This document shows, one piece after another, positions 1-10,979 of a stretch of 64,000 bases of DNA. This DNA comes from Vombatus ursinus (taxonomy: Eukaryota > Chordata > Mammalia > Diprotodontia > Vombatidae). Positions within the stretch are counted from its first letter, which is position 1. Every line of letters begins with the position of its first letter. The notes under the pieces are model-generated. The model was given only the letters and a program-made list of their open reading frames with translations. It was not told the origin of the DNA and searched no databases. The stretch is from NCBI RefSeq assembly GCF_900497805.2, contig NW_020954556.1, positions 27,489,969 through 27,553,968 on the forward strand. The letters run 5' to 3'. A program made the translations under genes and the position numbers.

Positions 1-985
1 TGAACAGGCAGTTTTCAGATGAAGAAATCAAAGATATCTATAGGCATGTGAAGATGTGCTGTAAATCACTTTTGATTAGAGAAATGCTTAAAACAACTCT
101 AAAATACCACCTCACACCAATCAGGTTGGCTAATATGACAAAAAAGGAAAAGGATAAATGTTGAGGAGGATGTGAGAAAATCGGAACACTAATGCACTGT
201 TGGTGGAGTTAGGAACTGATCCAGCCATTCTGGGGAGCAATCTGGAACTATGCCCAAAGGGCAACCAAACTGTGTATACCCTTTGATCCGGCAATACCAC
301 TACTAGGTCTATATCCTAAAGAGATCACATAAAAGGGAAAAGGACCTACACTGCAAAAATATTTATAGCAGCCCTGTTTGTGGTGGCAAAACATTGGAAA
401 TCAAGAGGATGCTCATCAATTGGGGAATGGCTGAACAAACCATAGTATATGAATATAATGGAATACTATTGTGCAATAACAAATCATGAACAGGCAGATT
501 TCAGAAAGACCTGGAAAGACTTGCACAAACTGATGCAGAGTAAAATGAGCAGAACCAGGAATACATGGTATAAAATGTAAGCAATATTGTGTGATGATCA
601 ACTGTGAATGACTCAGCTCTTCTTAGCAACACAATAATCCAGAGACAAGCACAAAGGACTCATGAAGGAAAATGCTATCCACATCCAGATAAAGAACTGA
701 TGGACTCTGAATGCAAATTGAAGCATATTTTTTTCACTTATTTTATTCTTTCTCATGATTTTTTCCTTTTGATCTGCTTCTTCTTCCACAATTGTGATAA
801 ATGTGGAAATATATTTTACATGATAGCACATATATAAATTATATCAAACTACCCACTATTTTCAGAAGAGGGGAAGGATGAAAGGGAGAGAGAAAAAATT
901 AGAACACAAAATCTTGTAAAAAGGAATGCTAAAAATTTCCTTGATATGTAATTGGGGAAAAATAAAACACTATTTATAAACATAA
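1..985 (+). mobile_element. L1 LINE, 3' end (end of ORF2 plus 3'UTR)
   Basis: The stretch matches the end of marsupial L1: the ORF2 tail (AGATGAAGAAATCAAAG, CCCAAAGGGC), the block TGGGGAATGGCTGAACAAAC, GGAATACTATTGTGC, and a 3'UTR ending in an A-rich tail near 950-985. It is truncated at the window edge, so its 5' limit is unknown. The same block recurs at 21690, 27900, 41219 and 44745. It has many substitutions and no usable ORF, so it is dead. Confidence 0.85.
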
Positions 986-1734
986 AAAAGAGGGAATAGC
1001 ATTGAAATCTATACCACTGGAAGGAATACCCACATCAATGTGCGTACAAATCTAAGTGTTAGTGTACTTATCATATCTTCTTGTCTGTGGATCAACTTTA
1101 GCATATTAGTGGATTGTTCCTTGTTAGCTACTCGCATCCAAAGTCTGCTCACAGGAGTTTGATTTAATTTTATAATGCTCAGGTAAATATATTTGTAGTT
1201 GGCATACCCACAATATGCCAAGGAGTCATGTAATCTCCCTTTCACCTGGGCAAGGTGTGAATTTTCAAGATATTGTATGAATATTCATGTAGGAGGACCA
1301 CTGATAATGGTCTTTATTCTGGTACTGACTCAGAGCTACAACTTTGTTGTTGAAATAGCAATTAGGATCACCAGAATGATACCATAAGAATCACAAATTT
1401 CACATACATGACCTGGACCTGTAGCTTGGTCTTTAAAAGGAGACTAGAGAAAGCATTCATACCACCTGAGAAAGAAACACAGACACTGAGCAGCGTATTG
1501 ATCTGGAGAGAAGACTGTGTAGCTGTAGGAATCCACTTGCATCTAGAGGCTAGTACTGGGTGGAGACACCAAAAAAGATGGAAACACTGAATGAGAGAAC
1601 CCTACAGTAGGACTAATCAGGCATCAAATATAACATGAGTTTTATTTAACCTGACAGAAAGCACAGAAAGAGCTTTTACCCAATCCCTTTGGCTGTCAGG
1701 AAAGTTCTCTCCCCATTTCCAGAAGTTCATCAGT
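986..1734. other. Unassigned sequence
   Basis: I see no recognisable repeat, splice-flanked ORF or RNA gene here. The open frames at 1199-1387 and 1408-1590 are about 60 codons with no family resemblance. Confidence 0.4.
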
Positions 1735-1908
1735 CCCTTGCTCTTAAGAAAAATTTTTTTGATAACTACATTTCAATATAATTGGTTTCCTTTATAACGC
1801 TATATAGTTTATTGCCTACATTTAAAAACATTATTCTGAGAAGGGGTTCATCAACTTCACCACACTGCCATAGGGGTCCATAACCCCTAATGTCAAGAAC
1901 TCATGCTT
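1735..1908 (+). mobile_element. hAT-like non-autonomous DNA transposon remnant
   Basis: It shares a core with copies at 16805-16990, 54564-54767 (reverse) and 62952-63148: GATAACTACATTTCAATATA, then TTTAAAAACATTATTCTGAG and AGGGGTTCAT, ending in the TIR-like GTCAAGAACTCATG. The first 30 bp of the family, including the left TIR, are missing. Better-preserved copies end in inverted CAGGGGTTCTTAACCT-like termini with 8-bp duplications, which points to hAT. Confidence 0.6.
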
Positions 1909-2554
1909 TCAGAAGAGCGGAGAGACTCAAACTAAATTCTGGCATTCTCAGGGGAAACCCTGAACAGAGATACAAGCTAAGGAGCTTTTATGAGAGACTT
2001 CCTTTCTAACATTATACCTGGGTTTGTAGTGTCTGTGTCCAGGACCCAAATGACACATGGGTTTCACATCATTGATTTAATATGGCAAGGACCTTTACAC
2101 GGAAACACAACCTGTTGATTTCTGATGCACATTGTCTGAGCAACTCCTGGGCTTTGGATAGTAACCAGATATCCAAGCAAAAACAATAAAAACATGTGGT
2201 AATCCATTTGAGCACAAAATAACAGCTTTAAAGCTGGTTCTTTGTTGGCTTAAAAAATAACAATGTTAGATTTATTTGCTTTATATTGTGGTTATAAGTA
2301 CCAGTTATAACTTGTACATTTAATGATGTAGTTCCTTCTTCTAAGACCATGAGCTTGTTGCCATTAGAAAATTAACAAATACCAAGCATTTAAAGATGGT
2401 TCCACGGTATTCAAATCCTATCCAAGTAACTAGTTAATAGGTAGAACATGGGCTCTACCTTGTAATTCAAGAACTTGGAAAGGAAAAAAAACTTTCGACA
2501 TCTATGGAATAGTAAGAAGTTTATTTTTAATGTTGTGTGTTTTAAAAAAGTTTG
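1909..2554. other. Unassigned sequence
   Basis: AT-rich sequence with no clear repeat or coding signal. Confidence 0.35.
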
Positions 2555-3235
2555 AAGAAAACTCCCTGTATATCTTAGAAATGGTAACTTTATTAGAGTA
2601 ACATATTGCAAAGATTTTTTTCCCCATTTGCCTGTTTCTCTTCTGATTTTAGTTGCATTGGTTCTGTTTGTTTAAAGTTTTTTTAATTTTATATGGTCAG
2701 AATTATCCATTTTTCTTCTGTGAACTTCTCTATCTCTTGTTTGGTCATGAAATTTTTCCTTACCCATAGATCTGACAGGTAATTTCTAGAGGCAGTTAAT
2801 GGTGCAGTGGATAGAGCACTGGGCCTAGAGCCAAGTAGACCTGAGTTCAAATCCAGCCTCAGATAATCACTAACTGCGTGACCCTGGACAAGTCACTTAA
2901 CCTCTGATTGCCTCAGTTTCTTCAACTGTAAAATGGAGATAATAATAGCAACTATCTCACGGGGTTGTTGTGAGGATGAGATGTTTGTAATGAGATATTT
3001 GTAAAAGCACTCAGTACATAGTCTGGCACAGAGTCGGTGCTACATAAATGCTTATTCTGTTCTCTTTTTCCCTTCCTTACCTTTTTAATTTGTTTATGAT
3101 GTCATCCTTCATATCTAAGTCATGTACCCATTTGGAGTCTGTCTTGTTATACAGTGTGAGATGTTGGTCTATGTCTGGTTTCTGCCAAAGTGCTTTCCAG
3201 TTTTCTCAACATTTTTTGTCAAATATTGAGGTCTT
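2555..3235 (-). mobile_element. L1 LINE, antisense ORF2 C-terminal part, split by a SINE
   Basis: It parallels the better copy at 22520-23000: TATATCTTAGAAATGG, TTTAAAGTTTTTTTAATTTT, CATAGATCTGACAGGTAATT, then after the SINE at 2787-3047 CATGTACCCATTTGGAGTCT and GAGATGTTGGTCTA. The two halves are contiguous in L1, so the SINE came in later. No reading frame survives. Confidence 0.75.
2787..3047 (+). mobile_element. CORE-SINE (MAR1/Ther type)
   Basis: It has a tRNA-like head with pol III box A- and B-like motifs (GGTGCAGTGGATAGAGC, GAGTTCAAATCC), the CORE segment (TGACCCTGGACAAGTCACTTA, CTCAGTTTCTTCAACTGTAA), and a 3' part GGTTGTTGTGAGGATGAGAT through ACATAAATGCTTATT. It is full-length or nearly so and sits inside an older antisense L1. 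Confidence 0.88.
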
Positions 3236-3524
3236 GGCTCAATAGCTATTATCTCTGGGCTAATGAATATGTTTTTATGTAGTTAATTGGCTCAAAAGTA
3301 ATTGAGAATCAGTAGTATTTATAGTATAATATAGACCAGTAATCATGCTTAATAATTTAGAAGAGGATAAGTTTAAATATAAATTAGCACTGTGTAGTTT
3401 AGTTATCTATACAGCCTTACTATACATGCCCTTAGGTTGAATTTAACATTTCCTCCAATTAAAGTAATGCTAAACACTAAAAATATGAGTTGGTAAGTAG
3501 TTCCTTAGAAAAGTCTTAGAGAAA

Positions 3525-3673
3525 GGGGCAGCTAGGTGGCACAGTGGATAGAGCACTGGCCCTGAAGTCAGGAGGACCTGAGTTCAAATCCGGCCTCAGA
3601 CCAAACACTTGACATGTACTAGCTGTGTGACCTTGGGCAAGTCACTTAACCCCAATTGCCTCACTAAAAAAAA
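3525..3673 (+). mobile_element. WSINE1-like SINE with perfect target-site duplication
   Basis: This is a short tRNA-headed SINE (GGGGCAGCTAGGTGGCACAG, GAGTTCAAATCCGGCCTCAG, CACTTAACCCCAATTGCCTC) ending in poly(A). A perfect 13-bp duplication AAGTCTTAGAGAA flanks it at 3511-3523 and 3674-3686. The low divergence and intact duplication make it one of the youngest insertions in the window. WSINE1 is known from Australian marsupials; the family name rests on my recall of its consensus. Confidence 0.88.
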
Positions 3674-3689
3674 AAGTCTTAGAGAAGAT

Positions 3690-5755
3690 GGACTACTGGT
3701 TAATTCATTGGCAAGCATATCTGCACACAAAATTCTATACAGCTAAATGGTTCAGTAAAGTGCTAGTGACCAAGCACTTCCATGACTAATTAGTAGTTAG
3801 TATTAGTCAAAAGACTACTCAGATTAAAAATGACATATTCCAGAAGTCAGAAACATCTTTAGCTCCATAAAAGAAGCTTTTTGTAAAGCTGAATGGACCA
3901 TCTTCTATAGAACTTGTAGATCTCAGCCTCTCCCCCTCCCTACTCCCACCAAAAAAAAAAAAAAAAGAGGAGAAGAAGCACATGGTGGGGAATGGTGTGG
4001 GGCCGTCAACATCTACCTAAGATGATTGATAAACTTTCTACTCTTGTGTTAGGAGTGAACCTGACCCCAGTATACTATGAGTTTAGGTTCTTTGGGCCAA
4101 AATGAAGCACTCATAGGCCATTGAATGATTAACAAAAGTTGGTTACTTAGCCCTAACATAACAAGGATATGCAACAAGGATACAGTGACACTGAACTTTG
4201 CTAGATTTGCCCCCTTCCCCCTCCTTGTCTCTCTGTGGGAACGTGTCTGTCCAGTAGGGCAGAGTGTGATGACTCATGTGGTATTTGGACATCCACCAAG
4301 TATGAAGGGCACTGATTCCATGTGGGTAGGACCTTTCGTGTCCCTAGGTGACCAGAAAACCACATCAACACAGTCACGGACTACCAGGAAGTTGGGTCAG
4401 GGAGATACAGCCTGATCCCTGTTGCACCCCCAGGCCAATCAAGGCCCAATTTTATCACTTTTTAGAGAAAATCTAGTCTAAACCATGTTGCCTGGGAGGG
4501 TTGGTGGAAGGGGATGCAATCCTGGTAGATAGTAGTTTTATCATACCCTGCAACCCTTCTAGTAAAGTGTATGTTATCTAAAAATATGGAAAAGCCAACA
4601 CAATAACTGACCTGGAAATAGAGATGTGACTTTCTAGTGCTTTCAGTAGTGTTTTCCCCAAATGCTTTGAGCATGAGCCTTGGAGACTGTGTATACACAT
4701 ACAATACAAAGATATTGCAATAGATGTTAGATGTGAGTAACTTATTGCATATGTACAAGTAAAACAAGTGATCAATTAACTGCAACCTCAGGAAACATTA
4801 CTACCCCCTGTTCCTGGGCCAGACCGAGCCCAGGTAGCCCCACCCCTATTCCATGATGGCAACTCATGTGCCCACGGTGCTGAATTGAAGGTCTGTTGGG
4901 AAGGGCATTCATCATGATTCATCAATTTCTTAATGATTATGCCTTTTTTCTCTTGAGAAGAAACCTAAGAGTCCTGTAGTCAATTATACATCAGGAAGAT
5001 GATGGCATGGTAGCTCTAAGCTACTTATGAGGAAGGCAAAACCCACATCAATTCTTATAAATGCAAAGAAATGCCTGATAAACTGAAGTAGGAGGTAGTA
5101 AATGCAGCTCTTCATAAAGCTGAATGGACTGTCTCCAAGTATGATGGTAGATGCAAATGTATTACATAGCAGGTCAGAAATAAATTATTATGGTATTCGA
5201 TATAATTGTAATTCCTTATACAACTATAATGCCAAGGTTAGTTTGTACACCTGATTCCCATTTTTATGAATGAGTTTGTCCCTATTGAGATCAGACCATG
5301 CATGGGAGGAGGGTAGAGGTAGGAAGAGGGTCTGTGAGGATATTTACTGTTCTTATTTAGGGTTGGGAGGGTGAAGTAGAAAGAGCAAAGACCCCTCATA
5401 CTCCATAGTAACATCTAGTGTCACACAATTATTAAAGAAAAAAACTAAAGCAAAGGAAAAGAAAGGAAAAAAATGGGGGAAAATGCCCTCAAAATGTAAG
5501 AGGAAGCACATTGGCATTGCCTTTTTATAAACCCTTGCTTCTATCTTAATTCACCATTTATTAAAACTTATCTCCTCTCTCCTAATTTACCTAGGAAGAT
5601 ACAGCCTCATCTATGTGCCAAACTCCAAATAATGAAAGGTCTCCTTAGGCTTAAATATCCCTTAAAATCGAGTCAGTTCCTTGAAAAAGTGTTATATTTG
5701 AGATATATGAGTATTATCTTTTACCATATGACTCATATTAAGCAGTCATCTTTCT
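3690..5755. other. Long unassigned stretch
   Basis: I recognise no repeat consensus with confidence. There is an A-run at 3951-3966 and a purine-rich A-run near 5440-5475. A phrase around 3884-3899 resembles one around 5114-5129 (both contain AAAGCTGAATGGAC), which could mark two copies of one undescribed repeat. The ORF at 4125-4415 (96 codons) shows no family signature and no splice context. Confidence 0.35.
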
Positions 5756-5756
5756 A

Positions 5757-5912
5757 AATGTAGGTGGCGGAGTAGATAGAGTGATGGTCTAAGGGGTCAG
5801 CAAGGCCTGAGTTCAATCCAGCTTCAGACACTTACTATGGGACCCTGAGCAAGTCACTTAACCTCTGCCTACCTCAGTTTCCTTATCTGTAAAATGAGAC
5901 TAATAGCAAAGT
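5757..5912 (+). mobile_element. CORE-SINE, 3'-truncated
   Basis: It carries the MAR1-type head (GGTGGCGGAGTAGATAGAGT, CTGAGTTCAATCCAGC) and CORE (GAGCAAGTCACTTAACCTCT, CTCAGTTTCCTTATCTGTAA). It ends soon after the CORE, so the 3' segment is missing. Confidence 0.82.
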
Positions 5913-6812
5913 CTAAATAACCACTATTGAGTATGCTAAAACTAAAAGAACATTTTCGTTTATCAGAGAAACAAAAGCTTACTTGCCCCAGTCCTAGAAA
6001 GGCAAGTGCTCTAGAAGCCAGGTACTTGACAAGAATTGTTAAGGGTTAGAAGCTGATATGCATGTAGCTGGCTTGTGTTCTGAAACTGTGCTGCACATAA
6101 TAACATTAGAAATGTTATACCCAGTTGTAGCTTCCCATGCCAGATCACCCCCTAGATCAGTGGTTCTAAAACTTGATCCCATTATCCTCTGCCCTGGGCT
6201 TTTATATTCTTCCAACAAATGTAATAATGTCTTGTAATCTGAAAATGCATTCTATATTCTACTTCAGAAATTGCCTATGAATGCATTTCTTCCAAATCAA
6301 GAAATTATATCCTGAGTTTGTGTGAGGAGAATTTTCAAGTGCCTAGAGTACTAAATTCTCTAGCTTCCTATGTAAGATGAAATAAAGAGATCCATTTCAC
6401 AAACTAATGATTTTGACATTACCTTATCCTAAATGGTTTATAGCCGTGGCCTAAATGTACATCACAAACAATTTCTACATTTTCCAAATACCAGAAATTC
6501 TAGAAAAACCCTCCTAGGCTTTACGGTAGATCTATTCATGTGCATAGTTATCAGAAAATAAATTCTGGGTAGACAGTAATAGCTGACAGCTCTCAAGCAG
6601 TGATTTTTAAAGTTCACTTCAGGGACCACTGCCAGGACACAAGTCTGGCTTCTAACAGTATTAATATTTGTTATGATAATGATATTATGAAGTACAATTT
6701 ACTTTTTTTAATTCTTTCAAAGGAAACAATGGAATTCTACTTATTAAGTTTAACAAAGTGTTTATTTTTTTCACTGTGGCATCTAGAACAGATATAGTAG
6801 ATAGGCCATGTT
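5913..6812. other. Unassigned sequence
   Basis: AT-rich, with no recognised repeat. The small ORF at 6600-6797 lacks any support. Confidence 0.35.
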
Positions 6813-7080
6813 GAAGTAATGATAATAATAATAATAATTTCTAGCATTTATATGTACCTACTATATGCCAGGCCCTGTGCTAAGCGCTTTGTAAATACTA
6901 TCTCATTTGATCCTTACAACAACCCTGGGAAATAGGTGTTATTATTACCATCATTTTGCTATTGAAGAAATTAAGATAAATGGAGATGAAATGATTTGCC
7001 CAAGGTCACACAGCTAGTTAAGTGTATGAGATCAGATTTGAACCCAGATCTTCCTGACTCCAGTCCTAGTACTTTTTTTA
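6813..7080 (-). mobile_element. CORE-SINE/MIR type, antisense
   Basis: Read on the + strand it gives the reverse SINE: GTACCTACTATATGCCAGGC, CTCATTTGATCCTTACAACA, CCCAAGGTCACACAGCTAG, TTTGAACCCAGATCTTCCTG. A (TAA)n run marks the former tail at about 6820-6838. A short sense-oriented head-like piece (GCAGCTATGTAGCACAGGGG) follows at 7088-7112. Confidence 0.82.
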
Positions 7081-7189
7081 ATCTGTTGGCAGCTATGTAG
7101 CACAGGGGATAAGTGGGTGAAAATTTCTCTTCCAGAATGAGTATGTCTCTACAAGGTCACTAAACTGCTCATATAAAAATTAATCACAG

Positions 7190-7385
7190 AGACAATGTGA
7201 AATAGTCGAGGGAGCATTGCATGTGAAGTCAGAGGATCGGGATTCAAATCCAGCCTTTCTTTTTATTGTATGGTCTTGAGGAAGCAGCTTCATTTCTCTA
7301 AATCTCAGGTTCCTGATCTGTAACTGGCTAAACTGGATAATCTCAAATTCCTCTACTAGCTCTGAATCTCTGATACTTATTTGGT
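7190..7385 (+). mobile_element. MIR-type SINE, sense
   Basis: It contains the MIR-like head (GAAGTCAGAGGATCGGGATT, CAAATCCAGCC), a weak CORE (GGTTCCTGATCTGTAA) and a tail resembling GGACTAGATGGCC...CCAGCTCTGAATCTCTGAT. It is strongly diverged. Confidence 0.65.
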
Positions 7386-7915
7386 GAAAAGGAAATGGTA
7401 TGACATTTTCTGTAAAGAAATGCCGCAATTAATAATAATCGTAGAAGTCAGGAACCCACTCATTTATACCTTAACATATGATGAATACCTAATGAAGAGC
7501 GTAGGCAACAAATGTCAAAAAGTTTCCCAAGGCCAGCTTCCAACAAATTACATTAGGGCCAGCAAGGTGAATTTATTTTAACCTTCAAATCAATAGTTTT
7601 CCCCCCAAAGGGATTCATGTTGTGACAAGAAAGATAAATGCTTCACAGTTCAAAGGCAGTCTCTAAAGCACTATCCTCTTACTTAGAATTAGATTTAAAA
7701 TGTTGGTGGTTCTAATGTTCAGGCAAAACTCTGAACAGTGGTACCCTAATCAAAAACACTAGAGTTGTGTTAATTCCAGTGTAAAGTCTCACAGATGTGA
7801 TTACTTCATGCCTCATTAGTAAACGCAGAAAAATTTCTAAACTGATTTTCAGAAAAAGGCATTTTATACTTTCAATATTTGTTTTTCATAGTTTTATGTC
7901 ATGTAAAGCTAAAAT
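7386..7915. other. Unassigned sequence
   Basis: No repeat or exon-like signal was recognised. Confidence 0.35.
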
Positions 7916-7917
7916 GG

Positions 7918-8157
7918 GGGCAACTGGGTGGCACAGTAGATAGAACGCCAGGCCTGGAGTCAGGAAGGCCTGAGTTCAAATCTGGCATCAGACACTTACT
8001 AGCTGGGCAACTTACTCACCCCTGTTTGCCTCAGTTTCCTTATCTGTAAAATGAGCTAGAGAAGGAAATGGCAAACTGCTCCAGTATCTTTGCCAAGAAA
8101 ACCTCAAATGGGGTCACGAAGAGTTGGACACAACTGAAAATGACTAAACATCAACAA
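7918..8157 (+). mobile_element. MAR1 SINE with Bov-B/RTE-like tail
   Basis: The copy has the full structure: head (GGGGGCAACTGGGTGGCACA), CORE (GTTTGCCTCAGTTTCCTTAT) and a tail GAAGGAAATGGCAAACTGCT, TTTGCCAAGAAAACCTCAAA, GGTCACGAAGAGTTGGACAC, ending in a (AACAAAT)n-like run to about 8180. Tails of this kind resemble RTE/Bov-B LINE 3' ends, which is how the SINE is thought to borrow reverse transcriptase. Confidence 0.9.
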
Positions 8158-8599
8158 ATAACAAAATAACAAATAACAAAAAGCTAAAAAAGGTATGATT
8201 TCCAACACTACAGTTATGTCTAAGACAATGTTCAAAGTTGCAAATTCCCTGTTTTCTTTGCTGCTATTTCCATTTTGCAAATGGTAGTTTAAGATACCTT
8301 TGGCATCATCTCTTTTTTAGCAGCACTGAAAACTGATCATTGCAATTTGAGACTTTGCTTTGGTAACGAAAATATTTCATCTTGAGTACTTTTATTATAT
8401 GCTTCTATTTTGAATTTTATGTAAATGAGAGCCTTAGAACCCAAGTCACCCCCTGGCCTTTATTTTACAGAAGACTCTCATAGTTGAAAGTGACTTTAAA
8501 AACATCATGTGCTTCCAACTGCTGCATTCAGACAGTAAGAGAAGACATCGGAAGTCTGTAGCGTTCCATGGTGTGGGTTGTAAATTCTCCCTTTTAATC
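8158..8599. other. Unassigned sequence
   Basis: No recognised feature. Confidence 0.35.
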
Positions 8600-8775
8600 A
8601 CTTCAAACTTCTCGAGCTAGGAGGGACTTTAGACATCATCTATCCCAAGCTCTTTCATTTCATGGAAGAGGAAAATGAGGCACTGGGCAGTTAAACAGCT
8701 TTTCTAAGGCAACAAAGGCAGTAGCAGCAAAGCTAGGACAGATTGCCAAGTCAGGCATTCTCAGCTCTACCATGC
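8600..8775 (-). mobile_element. Old CR1/L3-type LINE 3' end or related SINE, antisense
   Basis: The + strand reads CTCGAGCTAGGAGGGACTTT, AGACATCATCTATCCCAAGC, GAAAATGAGGCACTGGGCAG, the typical reverse of mammalian L3/CR1 3' ends. It is diverged and the limits are uncertain. Confidence 0.5.
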
Positions 8776-8984
8776 CTCCCTAATTATGTGTGCTGTTCTC
8801 TAATGTTAAGCAAAAGAAGTCTAATGCTTATTATACATATGCTTCTATGCCTCTAATGCTTCAGATACATAAAATGCTCATGTCCCTTTGCCCTTTGCTC
8901 CCTCAGACTTCTTTTTTCTGTGCTAATTATCCTCAATTCCTTCAATTAATTCTAATATGACATAGTTTTATGTCCTGTAACTTT

Positions 8985-10228
8985 GACACTGTCAGTCATT
9001 CTCATCTCTAAGTTGAGACAGTGCTCTCTTCTGATCCTCCTTCCTATCACATTTCTCTTTCTCATTCTCTTTTGCTGAAGTTCATCCAGGCCTGCTACCC
9101 ATGGGTATCTCCTAAGGCTCTGTCCTAGGCCCTCTTCTCTTATCCCTCTATACAATTTCACTTGGTCATCTCATCCAGCTCTCATAGATTCAATAATCAT
9201 TTTTATATTGATGATTCTCAGATCTACTTCCAGCTCTACCCTGTCTGCTGACCTCTAGTCTTACATCTCCAACTGCCTCTTTTATGTCTCTAATTATATG
9301 TCCCATAGACAAATTGGACCCAACATGTGCAAAACTGAACTCATTATCTTCCCCGCCAAAGACCTTCCCCTCTTTTGAAATTCCCTATTACTGTCCAAGA
9401 TAGCACCATCTTCCCAGTCACCCAGGGTCATAATCTAGATGTCATTCTCAACTCCTCACTCTGTCATACCTGGCATACCCAAATCTGTTGCCAGGGTCTC
9501 TCAGTTTTACCCTTATGACATCTCTAGCATGTGCCCGCTTCTCTGGCACTGCTACCACCAGGAGGTGCAGGCCTTCATCACCTCCTCCTTGGACCCTTAC
9601 AGTAACCTGCTGGTGGGTATCCCTGTTCTGTGTTTCTCCTGACTCCAGTCCATCATCCATTCAACCGTCAGACTGATCTTGCTAAAGTGCAAGTTCAAGG
9701 AAATGGCAAACCACTCCAGTATCTTTGCCAGGAAAACCCCAAATGGAATCACATAGTTGGACATGACTGAACAACAACAAAAAGTGCGATCTGGCCATGT
9801 TCCCTCTCTATAGAACCATGTTTGGCTTTTAGAATCCTTTACAACCTGGCCCCTTCTTATCCTTCCAGTGTTCTTCCACTCAACCTGTCCACATCCTCTG
9901 TGATCTAGTGACTCGTCTCCTTGCTGTTCTTCACACATCACACTCCATCTCCTGACTTCAATCATTTTCACTGGCTGTCCCCTGTGCCTGGAACTCTTTT
10001 CCTCCTCATTTCTACCCCTCTTGGTTTCCTGGCTTTACTCAAGTCTCAGCTAAAATTCCACCCAGTTTTTTGTATGTAGTTGCTTGCATGTGTATCCCTC
10101 ATTAGTCTTTAAGCTCCTTGAGAGCAGAAACTGTTTTTTTGTTTTTGCTTTATTTTACCTTTCTTTGTATCCATAGTGCTTAGCACAGTGCCTGACATGC
10201 TTAATCAATATTTGCTGACTGACTGAAC
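8985..10228 (+). mobile_element. L2-clade LINE, ORF2 C-terminal part and 3'UTR, sense
   Basis: It keeps the order of the L2 reverse transcriptase and 3' end: GGCTCTGTCCTAGGCCCTCT, GATGATTCTCAGATCTACTT, AACATGTGCAAAACTGAACT, GATGTCATTCTCAACTCCTC, GCAGGCCTTCATCACCTCCT, TTTACAACCTGGCCCCTTCT, then the 3'UTR TAGTCTTTAAGCTCCTTGAG and GCTTAGCACAGTGCCTGACA. A tail-only MAR1/RTE fragment interrupts it at 9697-9778. Frames are broken, so it is a fossil. Confidence 0.85.
9697..9778 (+). mobile_element. Tail-only MAR1/RTE 3' fragment inside L2
   Basis: It consists only of the Bov-B/RTE-like tail (GAAATGGCAAACCACTCCAG, GGAAAACCCCAAATGGAATC, ACATGACTGAACAACAACAA), with no SINE head or CORE. The L2 phrase AAAGTGC occurs on both sides (9685-9691 and again just after 9780), as expected for a target-site duplication of a 5'-truncated insertion. 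Confidence 0.75.
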
Positions 10229-10274
10229 ATCCTGCTTTGCTGTCCTCTAGGGAAACTGTAGTTTGTGTTCTTCC

Positions 10275-10375
10275 TAAAATGCAGCACTCAAAATGAGCAG
10301 ATACTTAAAATATAATCTGACTAGGGCAGAGTATAGTAGAACTGTCAGTTCCCTCTTCTCAGCATATTTATTTGC
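10275..10375 (-). mobile_element. CR1/L3 LINE fragment, antisense
   Basis: It contains CTTCCTAAAATGCAGCACTC, AATATAATCTGACTAGGGCA and GAGTATAGTAGAACTGTCA, the reversed CR1/L3 block just upstream of its 3' end. Confidence 0.6.
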
Positions 10376-10840
10376 CGTGTCATACTATAAGAACCTAGAG
10401 ACTAGACCCTTACCACCCCTGAGCCACCTGGACTAGTTTCTTGCCCCTAACTACAAATCCAGTACCATGCAAACCAGATTAGGATCAGAGCTCTAGATTC
10501 TCTGTACCTCCACAGGGAAGAAAATTAATCAAACATCTGATCTAGGGTTCTTTGTTGATAAAGGAGAACAAGGAAAATGGTGGGATTAGAGTGGAATTAC
10601 TGCATACAATTCTGAGTATCCATGGAGTGAAAAACCAATTCAAGAAAGTTTGGTAAGAGACTCAATCAAACAGTCATTCTAAGGCTATTTAAAGATGAAC
10701 TAGAAAGAGGACAGCAGGCAAAAGACGGAAAAGAGGTGATTTCTTCCATAAGGATTTTGGACTGGATGGCTACTAAGATCTCTTCCATCTCTAAGGTTGT
10801 GTAACTATGTACAATGGAGAAGGGATGCAATTACCCTGCA
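10376..10840. other. Mostly unassigned; possible L3/MIR tail at 10740-10800
   Basis: GGATTTTGGACTGGATGGCT and CTCTTCCATCTCTAAGGTTG near 10755-10795 resemble the sense 3' end of L3/MIR-type elements. The rest is unassigned. Confidence 0.4.
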
Positions 10841-10841
10841 T

Positions 10842-10844
<3 letters not shown>

Positions 10845-10876
<32 letters not shown>
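10845..10876. repeat. (CA)n microsatellite
   Basis: Uninterrupted CA dinucleotide run of about 16 units. Confidence 0.95.
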
Positions 10877-10878
<2 letters not shown>

Positions 10879-10979
10879 TACACGCTCAGTTGAAAACAGT
10901 CATAAGATTTAGTGACAAATAAAGAGGTTTTCAAGTGGTAACAAGGTGTCAAAGGATGACATTTGTAGCCACACCCCAT

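Noticed and set aside
2787-2880. tRNA-like head with box A and box B motifs
   Set aside because: It is the tRNA-derived head of a CORE-SINE, repeated in many copies, not a tRNA gene.
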